DNA of 64,000 nt from Mycocentrospora acerina (lineage: Eukaryota; Ascomycota; Dothideomycetes; Pleosporales): positions 1,302,001 through 1,366,000 of the forward strand of contig JAKUHH010000177.1 in NCBI GenBank assembly GCA_022701365.1, written 5' to 3'. The notes below the pieces were generated by a model that was not told the DNA's origin, ran no database searches, and was given only the letters and a program-made list of their open reading frames with translations. This document shows, piece after piece, positions 10,707-23,457 of this stretch (position 1 is its first letter; the number at the start of each line of letters is the position of its first letter). Position numbers and translations under genes: made by a program.

Positions 10707-13700
10707 TGAAGAAGCAATCAGTACCGCTTAGTGGACCGTAAAATAGGAAGACCGTAAGTCGAAACGATGTGTAGTTGGAAGAAACAAGATGGTATGGCGC
10801 AAGAACTAGGTGGTTACACGATGCAGTTGTGCTTTCTGAGTGTCGTTTGTGGTATGGAAGATTCTGGGGTACTGCCATATAAATGGACAATTCTACTTGC
10901 TCTGAGGATCCCGCAAGGTGACTAGGATGACGACTTGGTGGAGCAGGCCTAAGGGTCTAGAGAGACAGGGGGAATACTCGGGAATCGAGACCAATACTGA
11001 TGCAGCACAACGAACAAGGAGCGTCGACCCTCGTATGCAGCCAAGCCGAAATCAGATGGAGGCCACAGATTTTGCTCGGCACAAGGGCTTAGCGGGAGCT
11101 GGCCCAGTTTCGAGGAGCTAAGAGGGGGTGTGGTGGATCGGGGCACCGGCGGTCGATGCGCTCGATCAGGGATGTAGAATGTAGTCTGAGCGCCAGCATT
11201 AGCTTACAGCCATCTCAATTCGGGGTCTGGCTCTTTGGGTATGGGCGGGCAGTAGCGGAGTGTGGGGGCTCGAGACATGCGCCTGTATTGCACCCTATTG
11301 GGCGGCACCTTAAAGCTTACACTATCCGTACTCAACACTTGATGGGGAAAAGTGCCTCTCTGCATTCAGTCTTCTGCGGAGGCAAGGGAAATCATGATTA
11401 CCTAGACTCATGCTGTGGTCGTAATCGGGCAAAGCCACCGTAATGTTCACCATCACATGGCTGCTGGTCTGCGTGGGAGACTGCCAGATGTGTACAACCT
11501 ATCAGCACCTGCAACAAGACGTGAAGATCTGACCAGGGCGCAAGACGATCCTGGCGAAGATCCCCATGTCGGGCACCCTGGGCTGAAGTGCCACACATCG
11601 TACCCGTTCTCAACGCGTTCTCTTTCTCGCACTGCTTGCGCTACTAGAGTCTCCACCGCACGGCCACACGAGGCCCCAATTTTGTTGCCGTGAACTAAGC
11701 ATGGCGGCCGCCGCGGGTAGCTGCCTCTTCCCGAACTCGACATTCGCAATTGAAAGTCTAACATCCACTAAGGCAAGACCGATAGTCCAGTTGCAGAAGC
11801 ACAGAGGCTCTGGGCGAAGGCGTCATGGGCGACAATGAAGCGGCCACTGCTCGGACGCGCAGGTGGGTTAGTAAGACGCCTCAGGTGAGTACGGAGGCCC
11901 TGGTCAGTTACGTCGGAAGTACAGTTCCTGAACGGGGCCTCGGGCTGCCGCAGGGGGGGTTCCAAATACTCACGACATGTACAGCCACCTCGCCGAAGCT
12001 GATCATGGCGTCGTCGAGCACCTCAGCCTTATCCACTATGCAATCATTTGCCTGCGAACGCAATCGACGCTGCAGACAATGCCGTTGTAGCGATGAACGG
12101 TGCATGTTTTTGTTTGTGTTTTTACGTCTCGGGCGCCGCGGATGACTCACCAGCCAATTAGATAGCGCCCGTCAGCACTCCGCGCTATGGGAAAGATCTC
12201 ATCCCGCTGCATATCTCACAAACCACCGCTATCCTCGGCCTCTCCACATTGCCATTTGCAGAACGACTTGCATCTCTACCATCGCCCAGGTTGCGCCTCT
12301 TCACTTTCGTCGATGAACGGTGCTGTTTAGCCGCCGCACATGGCGACCATGACTTCATCCAGATCTATGTCCCCTAGATCTTCATCGTCGCCGACTTCCT
12401 GGGGCATATCCACCCGCAACAAGCCCCCCGGGCCCTCTTACGCCCGCCTTCAAACTTATGCAGCCACCGAATTGCCTATGGACTACCAGCACCGTGGAAG
12501 CAAGCGGCCTTTGTCGTGCACACAGATCCCAAGTGTCCACATCTCAGGTCCTCAACCTCATAGCTTGTTGAACCTCACAACATTCTTTTGGCAATACCAA
12601 ATTTAGACCCACAGGCAGTGACTTGGCGACTTAGTTTACGCTTGCCTTTTGTTATGCCAGGCTATCAGTATTCGTATATTGGAAGTGAGCCCCATACAAG
12701 CAGCGGCACAGGGGTACTTTCACGAGAAGTCCACATGGCCATGAATGTAACCTTTGACCATGAAGATACACACATTCGATTGTACGAGAGTATGGATTGA
12801 AGCTACTCTCTATTCGGGATGTCACCGATGTGAGACGAGCTTGTTTGATGGCTAATGTGTTTGCAGCTTCCCGTCATGCTGTTATGGGTCCGATCGGTAC
12901 ATACTATCGACTTACTAGATCCCTTGCGCCATTCACTTCTCAAAGGCCCAAAAGTAGGATCTACTAATCCAGGGACTGCCGATGCATCTCGTGTTCCCTT
13001 CCTCATTTTCCTCCCGCCACGCCAGCTCTTCATCTGCTTCCATGTGGCAATTCTTTCAACCTCCCTTTTCGCGTATGCTCGTATTCACCCAAGACATAAT
13101 GGCAGATCAATCAAGCGAGATCTTTAACCCACCAGGCCTTTTTCAGACATCTCACAGCCTTGTTAGGGAATAGGCTATGTCGGCTGCAACAGCTTGCACA
13201 GGGCAGCGATGACGCAGACAGAAGCTGAGATTGAGGGGTCGAGGGGTTGAATTGAGTATTGTACACATTGGTGCACCTGCAGTAGCTTCAAACATGTGCG
13301 CATGGATCGGTATGCCACAATGCGACTTCCAAATACCAGCAGAACGTGGAATTCTTTGCCTGCACATAATTTTCGGCAACATCTGATTTGATGGATCGTT
13401 TTCTCTCTTCGGCGAAATTGCCCGCCCAAAATGGATATTGTCAGCTCTATCAGTGGCAAATTCGGTAGTCGCTGTTTGTTTTGAGACCATTGTCTGCAAT
13501 GACCAGACGTTTTATCTTCCACGGCAGCGGCTCGCGGAACAGCGGTCACGGTCCTTCTTCGGAGTCATGTTTTTATGGTACGTACGTTGAACCTTAAGCT
13601 ATCTTCCGTCGACGATGCAACTCAACATTTCAAGAATCTCTATGCCAGATAGGGGCACCACGTTAATTACAGTCTGCATCTTTTGTCACTATTGTCGTAG

Positions 13701-16700
13701 TCGATCGGTCGTATGTTCGCTGGGATTCACTATCCCCTGTCAGGCTTCAATTGGTTAGCAGGAGAGAGACGAAGCTATTTGAAAGTGATCTCCACAGCCG
13801 TACCTGAATCGCGTGTTTTCACGAGCCTGTCTTTTGCGCTGATATCCGTATTGCCATGCTAACTAAGGCCCTGGAGACAAACATCCGTCTGTCGCGTTGT
13901 AGCTATGCAGCAATCGGTAGGTCGGTCCTAAATTTCAATCTACAAAATGCTTTTGGTCAGTAGGCTGAGGCTGTACATGTCAGTTAGTCCGGGTCTATTG
14001 TAGTAGCGCTCCTTAGGTGTCAGTAGTTGATTTTCGGACGCCGCGGACATTCAAGGAATCTGCAGCGGATTAGAGGCTTGCCACAGGCGCAAGTGTACAA
14101 AAAATGGGTACTTGGCTAATGGCCTTGTGTTCCTGAAGCAGTCTATCGGTGTTTGCACTTTAAGTAGCATTTGTCGGCTTCTGATAACCAAGCCGGAGTG
14201 GGGACTAGTAAGATAACAGTCATTTGCAAGGGCAAGTACCGCGGTCCAAATACTCATGAGAATGGAAGTCCAGTCTGGACATTATCCATAAGACTGTAAA
14301 TGGGGGGAAAGGCATTTTGTCCCACATTTCCATTCGAACCAGAGTAAAATCCCAACATGGTGCAGCTTCTAGAGGCACTAAAATTTCCTTTCAAAACCTC
14401 ACATACTGCAGATGATAATCAGTTGCCATTTTCATATGTGTTTTAAGAATGTGAGGTGAAAGCAGGATCTTTCAAAATTTCAAGATTTCTCGTGAGGCCT
14501 TGACTGCGCGGAGGTGTTCCAACCGAATCAGGCGACATGGGATTCTTGTAACGGCTCTAATTTTCTTATGTTCACGCTACGATTCGTGACACATAGTGTC
14601 TTTGGTTGTTTGCAACTAGATGAGCACAGACTTGCTGTTAGTGTCTGTCATTACTGCACTTGCGCGGTCGGCTCACCCCACAATGTCTTGCAGCGCACAT
14701 CGTGTGTTTACGCACATGAACTCGTCTCACAGCCCACATGCCACGTTGGTCGAACCATGCATCTCCACATCAGCATGTTCGCCATGTCAGAGCGCCTTCT
14801 CTGTCGCAATTTTCTTACGGCTGTAACAAGACCCATGTTGCTCCACGAACAGCGATCATGCATGTTAGATCGTGCAACTTTTCGGCTAAAGCGGCCAAAT
14901 TGTGCCATGTTCATCGTAGACATTCACCCCGCCTCGAGTCCACAGCCAGGTCACGCGCGATGACGTACAAGTACAAGAAGAGGTGTTGACAAGCGAGTCC
15001 GCCAGGGTCAACACAACGTCTAGATCATATCCCGTCGGCATTCACTAATATTAAACCCGAGATTCAGACCCCCTGCCACCTTGCGCGATTGTCAAGAGGT
15101 GGGACCGGGAGCGCTTGCGTAGTCCAACAAGACAGATCCCGGAAGGGCCGATCCTGGCACTAACGTTGCTGCCAGCTTGGACGGCGCAAATTCCACGATT
15201 ACTTTTTGCGCAATTGGTTCTGGTCGTGTGGTAGAATTGCGGATGGCTGACGGCTGGCTGGCGGCTGCTCTGCCGGATGGCCCGGGCTGGCGATTACGAG
15301 ATGCTGTTGACAGCCTCCTCGATCTAGCCATGAGGGTTTTCTGCAAGGCGATGAAACAGAATAATCGTCTATGTTTACGACAAACACGAGGGCCTCGATC
15401 TTGGCATGCACACAATACTCTAAAAAAGAAATAGCCGCCCTATCAACATCAATGAAAACGCCATTCCCATGCACGCAACACTTCGCCAATCGCCTTGGTG
15501 GAACGGCATCGACCACCCACAAGATCTGACAGGTCTCATCTTCGCAACCTCTACACTCTGCCTCCCACTACTCCCGGGTTATCGGGCACGCCGCAATGCG
15601 CCTCACAAGGTTTCTGCTAGGATAGCGGTATCGCGTACGCCAATGGCTTGATCAAAAACACCGTTTTGAGCGACCTGCATGTCGAGTACGATAGTGTTTT
15701 ATCCATTGACCCCAATTTGAAGCCAGCAAGAGTTTGACTGTGGGTCTTGAGGGCCCGTGGTCGCCGACTAAGCTGACGCGATCCTCAGGGTTGAGGATGT
15801 TCCTGACCGACCAGCCGAATGCCAGCAGCAATATACGACAAATCGTTTGCGGAGCTCAAGGGTCGTTGTACGAGGCTGGAGATCAGGGCGCGTCCCTGAC
15901 AACACGGCCAACTGTCTGTAGCCTGCCAACAATTCTACTTCGCGGCGCATTGTACAGCTCGTGTGCATCACCGGTCGTACTTTCCCTGTGCCATCACCTA
16001 CATGCATGTTCAACCGTCACACCTAAAAACGCTCTCATTATTACGGTTTTGAACCCTGTTCCGTGACTATCATTGGTAGGCTATCACCAAGCCATCTTGC
16101 TTCCAATCGATTGCCAGATCGTACGTCTGTACGATTCAGAATCCTTCGATTCATCAGATCTCATGTTTGTCCGAGATTCACGGGACGAACGCCAGAATCG
16201 ATCATGCAAAGTCTTCCCAATGTGGTTTTTTTGCCTTCGATGGATTCCAACTCCACTCACACTGGTTTAAAACACTGGCTAGTCTTTGCGCTTGTTCCTG
16301 GCTTGCTAGTCTGTAGTCGGGGTCCTGCGGGACGGCATAGTGAGGGTCATGCGTGCTGCAGATCCGATTGCGCGGATGGCGGGAACATGAGACTGGGATG
16401 TGCGGATATGGTTATTCAGGGCGGGTACAGTTTACGAGTTGCAAAGCTGACAGGTTGGATGCGGAGAACTGGCCGTGCAACACTTGGCGGTACTTTTTGA
16501 GATGCGAAGATCCTAATCTCGCGTGCGATAATTGCTGAGCGCGTTGTCATAGGGCCAAGGTTGTTGTTGTAGATGCTGACCATTGCAGCCACCGGGCATG
16601 GCGCAAGACTTGACAACTGCAATAGCCAGATGGCAAAGAGTGGCTATGGGATACTCTCACTACAAATCACCCTAGGGTAGGGATTCAAGGGGTTCACATC

Positions 16701-17126
16701 CAGACACCACCTTGCCACTCACAGCGCTCCACACCTCTTCCCACTTACAGGAAACCAGCATTTCTCCCCAATCATTGTTCGTAGCACTGCCCATTTCACG
16801 CAGCAGCTCATCGGAAGCGTAGACTTCCAGATATCTCATACTTCACGATCACGTCTCCATGTCAACAGGCTACTGTGCGCCCCTCGCCTTGCTTGATCTA
16901 GAAGAATCTTTCAGTCGCCAAAGATGGGTGTCAGCAGCTATACCTGAGCTCGAAACACTTCCAATGCACCTCGCCCATACAGTCCAGTTTTCATGTCAAG
17001 TCGCCGAGCCCTTGGACTCTTGATTAGTCAACATAAGTCCCCTTATAGACATGGGTCCTTTGTTCCCTACCAAGCACATCCACATCCTGCCGCGCCTTGT
17101 GGTATTGTATCACACATCACCAACAC

Positions 17127-17150
17127 CTTGTCTTGTCTTGTCTTGTCTTG
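17127..17150. repeat. TCTTG pentanucleotide tandem repeat
   Basis: Four TCTTG units follow a CCTTG variant. This is a short minisatellite in non-coding DNA. Confidence 0.9.
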
Positions 17151-20091
17151 CTTCACTTTAATCCGGAATCTGACATGGCACGCGAAATCGACCCAAAGCA
17201 ACACGTGCGACAGGAAAAAGTGGGCGTACAAGATCCTGCGAGATCCTGAATCTGACCATGTGCATGCACCTCGCTCAAAACATTTGCCCTCGCCTTGCTT
17301 GAAACGACTTGGTCCCGGTATCAGTACCTCGTGCGTGCCAGAGATATCGGGGGATACAAGGTAGCCGGTATGGTGTGAAGGCATGTCGGTAAGATCGTGA
17401 AGCTATGACGATATTGTGCCGCGCAATCTGCCCACCAATAGAAGTGCTTATCACGCTCGTCACGCTCGTCACATTGCTCTTCCGTTTTGGGAGAGGTACA
17501 TGAAGAATATGATTGCGCACAAGGGACATTGAGACATTGTGACGAAGACGCGTGGGCAAGATCAAACAACTAACGTCTTCTTGACTGTGAATAACATCCG
17601 CGCAATTTCAGTGTCGACGTAACCCCTCCCCTCGACCAACATGCATGTACGTGTGCCCAGGCTTTCAACACCTACCGTGTCCATTCCTGGACGAGACGAG
17701 CATATAGGCATCCTGAAACTGCGGTGATCTGCCCAATTTTCACAATTTTCAAAAGCTTGTGTTTGCGCTACTACTCGCCCGCTATCTTCCGATATTACAA
17801 CTGTTCGAGACCGCGTAAAAATTTCTAGCGACTCCGCACAATGCCGATGAGTCTTGACGATAATAACCACGCCATTCATTATATTAGAGCCGGCTGTTGA
17901 TGAAGCACGAAAATAATTGTGGCCTCATTTCAGATATTGAGATGTACACGCTGCGTTTCAAATTGCACACACTAAATCTCTTGTATCACTGTCACATTTC
18001 AAGAACCATGCTTTAAAGTTAGCTATACACAGTTTTTGTTCCTGCGTTTCATTTGCATTTCCGGAGACATCCACCTACTATAGAATTGCACATTCGCTAT
18101 TGATAGTTTGCTGCGATGTGCGGACTCTAGAGGGTTTCAGGTAAGCAATGCCCAATCTAGCATGATGGCGTGCTTGATCAACGGGAACAATGGTTCACGT
18201 TGAAGATTTCCACCCTTTATGTTTTTTTTTCTTTCTTTCTTTGGCAGCTGTACCAAGGTGTTTGTTGTTTTTGAGGGATGGCTAAACAGAGCATTTTTTC
18301 AGACTGCATGTCGTAAGTGTCTGGTCTGGAAATGTAAATTATTCAACATGAGATTCAACCAGTTAAATTAAGATATGCTTCACCTATTCTGAAAACTTGA
18401 TCGTTATAAGGATTTATATAACAAGTAAAGATTCTTCATTCCATCTTTCTTTTGCATTTATTCACTGGAATTTTTCCCTTTTGGGTTGTCACAATGAGCC
18501 ACTGCACTTGTTGTGATGCCCCGGGTAATATTTTTGCAAGTCGGTACACGCTGTGTGAAGAATCCATATATGATTTTTGACCGTAAAAATACGTCCCTGT
18601 TCGTTTGGAAACTATTTGCTACTTTTTTTTTAATCATTTAGTGGGTATCTTGACATTGGGATGCTATGATGATATCTTAAAAATGTAGTTATTTCAAATT
18701 TTCAAGATCAGTTCTGCAAAAAGATTGCCTACGTGACACATTTTCATTTGCTGCTCCTCCCGTTAATATTTTTTCTAGTACTGCAAGTTTAATATCAGTT
18801 CTTTGTGATTCGTATCACAGCTACCTCCTACTCGAATTCTAAGATGGCAAACGTGATCTACTTGACTCCTAGACATAACTAACATCTGTAAATTGAATGT
18901 GAACTCAAATCTTGCCTTCTCTATGGCATCCTATCTTACATGAGTACCATAATTGAGTAGATAATCACTTATTATAGCAATGATGAGAAGAAGAAAGTTA
19001 AATTCATCTTGCAATGCTTCACTTCTAAAGTACAATGTAAACAACGAACACAACAAATGCGCACATTCGCCCATCTGCTCGAAGAACACTCACACCATGC
19101 GATCCAAGTATATCAATACACGCGGTACAAATCCGTGCGTACTACCATTGGTTTTTCCACACCAACATGAAAGTTTGAATAATATCTACTGTACATTAGC
19201 CAGCGACTTCTGCCCACACACTTCCAAACCAAACCCCCTCATATCTACGAAGAAGCCATGCAACCTCTCAAGTCATTCTATTGTATTTTTTATAATAAAA
19301 ATATGCAAATTTTCCTTTGTAGTTCATCTACTTTATCCCATCAACATTTGACTCAAGTAATTCCATCCAATCCCATCCCAATTTACCCCCTTTCAGCCCT
19401 TTTTTCGATACCTTCCTTACTTGCCCAAGTAATGAATCCCTCCGAAACAAGGAAAGTCCACCATATTCCAGCTTTAATTGCCGCCTGTATTCAAGCAAGA
19501 CGAAATTCGATTAATTTCTTATTCGTATCATTTTCCACCATCTTCCAAATGTAGTAATTCGAATCGAAAAAACGTGCATTTGACGAACAATAATTAATAA
19601 ATTCTTGTAGATATCTCTTCCAATGCGGCATCGAACCACACATTCATAATACTATAACAACGACCTATTGATACGATTAATGCGTAGTACCAATTAGCAG
19701 TTGTGATTCTCGTCTCGCGGTTAGAAAGTCGGAAGTAGCCATTGAAGATGATATGTTGAAGATTAAAAGTAGAAGATGATACTCTACAAGAGAAAAACAC
19801 GTAAATGGAGGTAGTAGGGGAGTGAGTATTTTATTTCTCGTTGTAATTCCAGCTTTTCATTTCAACTCTTTTCCTTCTCATTTATTATAATCATCACCCC
19901 TACCATTGCCATTTACACCCGTTGTCAACAACCCCATAAACACCCAAGAGAAAGGCACTTGATAGAGAAAGGAAAGGACACAAAAATCCAATCTACTCAT
20001 CTCGAAGAGAAGAAGAAGAAAACACGACGAGAGGAAGGGGAGAAAAGTGAACATGTATAAAAGAGATGTACCCAGAATAAAACCCACCTAC

Positions 20092-20113
20092 TTTTTTTTT
20101 TTTAAAAAAAAAA
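20092..20113. repeat. T12-A10 homopolymer palindrome
   Basis: A run of twelve T is followed directly by ten A, forming a self-complementary block inside the microsatellite-rich zone. Confidence 0.95.
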
Positions 20114-20385
20114 GAAGAAGATGAAAGAAAGATACAAGCACACAAGTCAGTCAGTAAACATACAAATAACACCAACGAAGAACAGAAGGGGAAGAGAGAA
20201 GAGGAAGAAAAAAAAACAGGATACATAAATCTTCCCCTTCTCTTCCCTTCTCATCGCTATATCTGTCCATCCCATCCCATCCCACCCGCCAATAAACACT
20301 TACCTATTCACCACACACCCACACTCACATAAACAACTAAGAAAAACAAGTCAAGACAGATTATAACTCAACAAAAAAGGCACAA

Positions 20386-20414
20386 CATACCATACCATAC
20401 CATACCATACCATA
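20386..20414. repeat. (CATAC)n tandem repeat
   Basis: Five perfect CATAC units are followed by a partial sixth. Related CATCC/ATCCC arrays lie nearby at about 20260-20290 and 20795-20865. Confidence 0.95.
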
Positions 20415-20564
20415 TCACACCACATCACGAGAGAAAAAAACAGCGACGAAACGTTTTGAGATAAAAGGAGAAAACGATGCATATATATATAAACAAATAT
20501 TTAAATATAAATGGAGAATCAAATCAATAAAAAAATAAAACAACAACAACAACTTCCCCTTGGC

Positions 20565-20568
<4 letters not shown>

Positions 20569-20608
<40 letters not shown>
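20569..20608. repeat. (TC)16(AC)4 microsatellite
   Basis: Sixteen TC dinucleotides run into four AC dinucleotides, the longest dinucleotide repeat of the window. Confidence 0.95.
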
Positions 20609-20609
<1 letters not shown>

Positions 20610-21273
20610 TATAGCTAACTGACCAACTAACCAGCTAACCAACTACTACCCAGAAGATGTAAAACACCCCCCCCCCAAAAAAAACTCGACAAAGACAAGG
20701 TAAAATTTGCAAAAAAAATAAATATAAAAAAAAATAGCTTTCAACTAAACCCTCCCTTATCCCCTAACTTAACCCATCTTTATCTCGTCCCTTCCCATCA
20801 CATCCCATCCCATCCCGTCCCATCACATTCCATTCCATTCCATCTCATCCAATTGCATCACATCACGTCCTGTCCTACCCTCGCCATCCAGCAGAAGAAA
20901 AAAAACTCATAGACGAGGGCATCAAGAAAACCAGGTTTCAAGAAAAAAAAAAAGAATACACATTCTCAGAGGAAAAAAAAACTCCATTACAATCCCCTCG
21001 AAACCCCCTCCCATTTCAGAGCCGATTGTCATATGTGGAAAAAAAAATTCGATCCCCGCCCGTAACAAAACCATATACTATCATCCAAGTTTTTTCGTGT
21101 CGTGTGTCTAGTGGTCCGCGCCGGTCAAGAAAGGCGTGTGTGTTCTCCAATCGAGACGGTGTTGTCAGGTATAATTGTTCGAAACGGTTGCCGTGTGCAA
21201 CTGCTTGGCACCGGTGCGAAAGGGATCACGCTATACTGGCTATAGAGAGCGCAGGCGAGGCTAGGAAACCTGC

Positions 21274-23457
21274 CTAAGGGCCAGCATACCTGTCAAATCT
21301 GCAGCAGTTTAGATTAGTGGTCTGTGTGAGAAAAGTGCTCACGGAAAACGACGTACCTCCAGATTCGCGCGCGCATGTCGCCGCTACCGGTAGCGAAGAC
21401 ACCTCCCGTTGGGCTTGGGGCGACGGAGATGACTGTGTGTAGGTGGTTAGCATGTGAATGGGTCAGAAGAGCGATTGGTGAGCAATTGCGCATACCGGAA
21501 TTTTTATGTCCTTGCAACATGAGCTGGGCAACACCCGTGTGGGGATCCCAGAACTGGACGCCGCGATCCTTGGAGCCACTGAGAACCCAGTCGCCGTGAG
21601 GAGTCAGGGCAACGCTGAGCACAAAGTCCTATGGCAACGTTAGTCGTGATTGTTTCCCCAAAGACAGTAGTGGGCATTTATTTACCTTGTGTCCTTCGAA
21701 CGTGCGAACACACTTGCCGCTGGGAGGATGGCCTGGAATCAAGCGAGAAGGTGTGGTCAACTCCCACATCTTGATCGTCTTGTCGAGACTGCCGCTGACC
21801 AAGCGGTTGCCAGAAGGCGCAAAAGCAACCGAGTAGACACTGTCCTTGTGGCCTTGCTCGCCCTCAAGACGGACAACCAACTGACCACTCTGAATGTCCC
21901 AGACACGGACACTCTTGTCGAGGGAACCGGCTGCAACGAAGCAGTTGTCGGGAGAGATGGCGACCGTGGTCACACCATCCTCAATAGCAAAGTTGGCGAC
22001 CTGGCTGTTGGTCTCAAGATCCCACAGACGGACACTGCGGTCGCCACTTCCAGAAGCAATGATTCTTCCGTTCCTGGCAAAGTCTAGCGAGTAGATATCT
22101 TGCTCGTGACCAGTGAACTGATGCTTGATGGTGCGCGAGTGAATGTCCCACACCTGGCATGCGTTAGTCTTGAACGTTTGAAAAGCCGAATTTTCTCCAC
22201 ACTTACCCTGATCACCTTGTCTTCGGCGCCGGTAGCCAGGAAGGCGCCGTTGGGGCTGAAGCAAACGCTCCTGATGTAGAGGTCGCCGTCCTCAGGAAGG
22301 CTTCCGTCCTGGAGATGTGCGACGGGGTTTCCAGTCTCGACATCGAAAATTTGGGCGGAGCGGTTGCAGCCCGTGGCAACGTACCTGCCGTCCAAACTGA
22401 AGCGCACGCAGCAGACGACGCTCTGATGGGGAAGGTTGTGGATCAGGTCGACGTCAAGAACACGCCTAGTGCGGGGGTTGAAGACGGCAAACCAGTCGCT
22501 GCCTTCCTTTTTGAGGTTGTCTGGCAGCTGCTCAATGTCCAGGTCGGCTAGAATGTTACTCTGGCTCAGCGGGACATTGTTGGCCATGAGGGGGTTTGGC
22601 TGGTGGTGGGGAGGAGGCGTGGGACGCGGAACCTGGGGTGACCCAGGGTATGGGGCCGGGTTGTTCTGCTGGGGAGTCGCGGGGCCAGGAGGGCCACGCG
22701 GGCCAGGACGCTTTCCACCTGGCGAGGCTGTGGGCTGTGGGGGCTGAGCGTAGCCTGGTGCTTGTTAGCTGGTGGTCTGGCGAGGCGGAGGGTAGGGTAG
22801 AGAAGAGCAGGGCAAGACTTACCATTGACCGAGGGACCTGGCCCGTAGCCATTAAAGTGCTGGGGCGGGCCTGGGGCGGGGTTGAGTCCTGGCGGGCCCT
22901 GGGCGCCGCTCATGTGCGGAGGCATGCCTGGGGGCTGCGGCGGCTCTTGTGGGGGCGGGGCCAGGCCGGGGCCGCCCTGAGCAGCGCTGCCTGCCATGAT
23001 GCCGCCAAAGAGGTTGCTGGGGCCGTGGCCAATCTGGGGCGGCTGGGGCTGCGAGGGGCCGCCGTGGTGCTGGGCGCTCTGGCTGGGGGCGCCGCGGGCC
23101 TCGAGTTCGCGCTCGAGCTGCATGATGCGCTCCTCCATTCTGGGGGGGTTGTTAGTGGTGGTGGTAGTGGTGGTGGTCAGTCCACGTGACGGGGTGGTGG
23201 TGGCAGGAGCAGGCGTGGCAGTAGCAACAGGGCACTCACTGCGACTTCATCTTCTGGTGCTGGTTCTCGAGGGCGTAGATCTTGTTGCGGATCATCTCAA
23301 TCTCCTGCACGTGGCGGGTGATCTGGCCCTCAAAGTCGACGCCGCGCTGCGACTCGGCCTCGAACTCTGTGCGGATGTTGGCCAGCAGCTCCTCGAGGCG
23401 CTGGCTGGGGCCGCCCTGGGGGCCGCCCATGGGGCGCGGCGGGTAGGGGTGGTTCAT
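21274..23457 (-). CDS. rcoA: Transcriptional co-repressor RcoA (Tup1 homologue)
   Basis: Seven exons: 23457-23240, 23139-22823, 22754-22207, 22153-21686, 21628-21496, 21432-21357 and 21298-21274, giving 594 aa. The N-terminal coiled-coil region (Tup_N, RLEELLANIRTEFE onward) forms the tetramer and contacts Ssn6/Cyc8. A Pro/Gly/Gln-rich linker of about 150 residues follows. After a conserved ADLDIEQLPDNLKKEGSDWF block come seven WD40 repeats, most closing on a WD-type dipeptide (VWDIHS, LWDLET, VWDIQS). Tup1/RcoA is brought to promoters by DNA-binding repressors and silences genes for carbon, development and secondary metabolism in the nucleus. The last coding exon is only 25 nt, so the final residues (FDRYAGP) are the least certain part; an earlier acceptor would change them. 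It is divergent from ccg-9. Confidence 0.95.

Larger units (their letters stand above)
10707..21273. other. Gene-free stretch of 10.6 kb upstream of the Azf1-like gene
   Basis: The region separates the start of the Azf1-like gene from the 3' end of rcoA, both on the minus strand. No open frame has a recognisable domain; the longest are under 150 codons and look random. Three zones can be seen. From 10.7 to about 17.9 kb composition is ordinary. From about 17.9 to 19.9 kb it is clearly AT-rich with T and A runs. From about 19.9 to 21.0 kb the plus strand is G-poor and packed with simple repeats. No transposon ends, tRNA or rRNA were recognised. The first part is formally the promoter side of the Azf1-like gene, the last part the 3' side of rcoA. 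Confidence 0.7.

Noticed and set aside
10621..10878. Upstream open frame overlapping the Azf1-like start codon out of frame
   Set aside because: A TATA-like sequence lies at the position of its ATG, so it is probably not transcribed in full. It becomes relevant only if the transcription start lies further upstream.
14514..14963. Cys/His-containing open frame of 149 codons in the 10.6-kb gap, considered as a secreted or effector-like protein
   Set aside because: There is no signal peptide, the Cys are spread irregularly, and frames of similar length overlap it on both strands.
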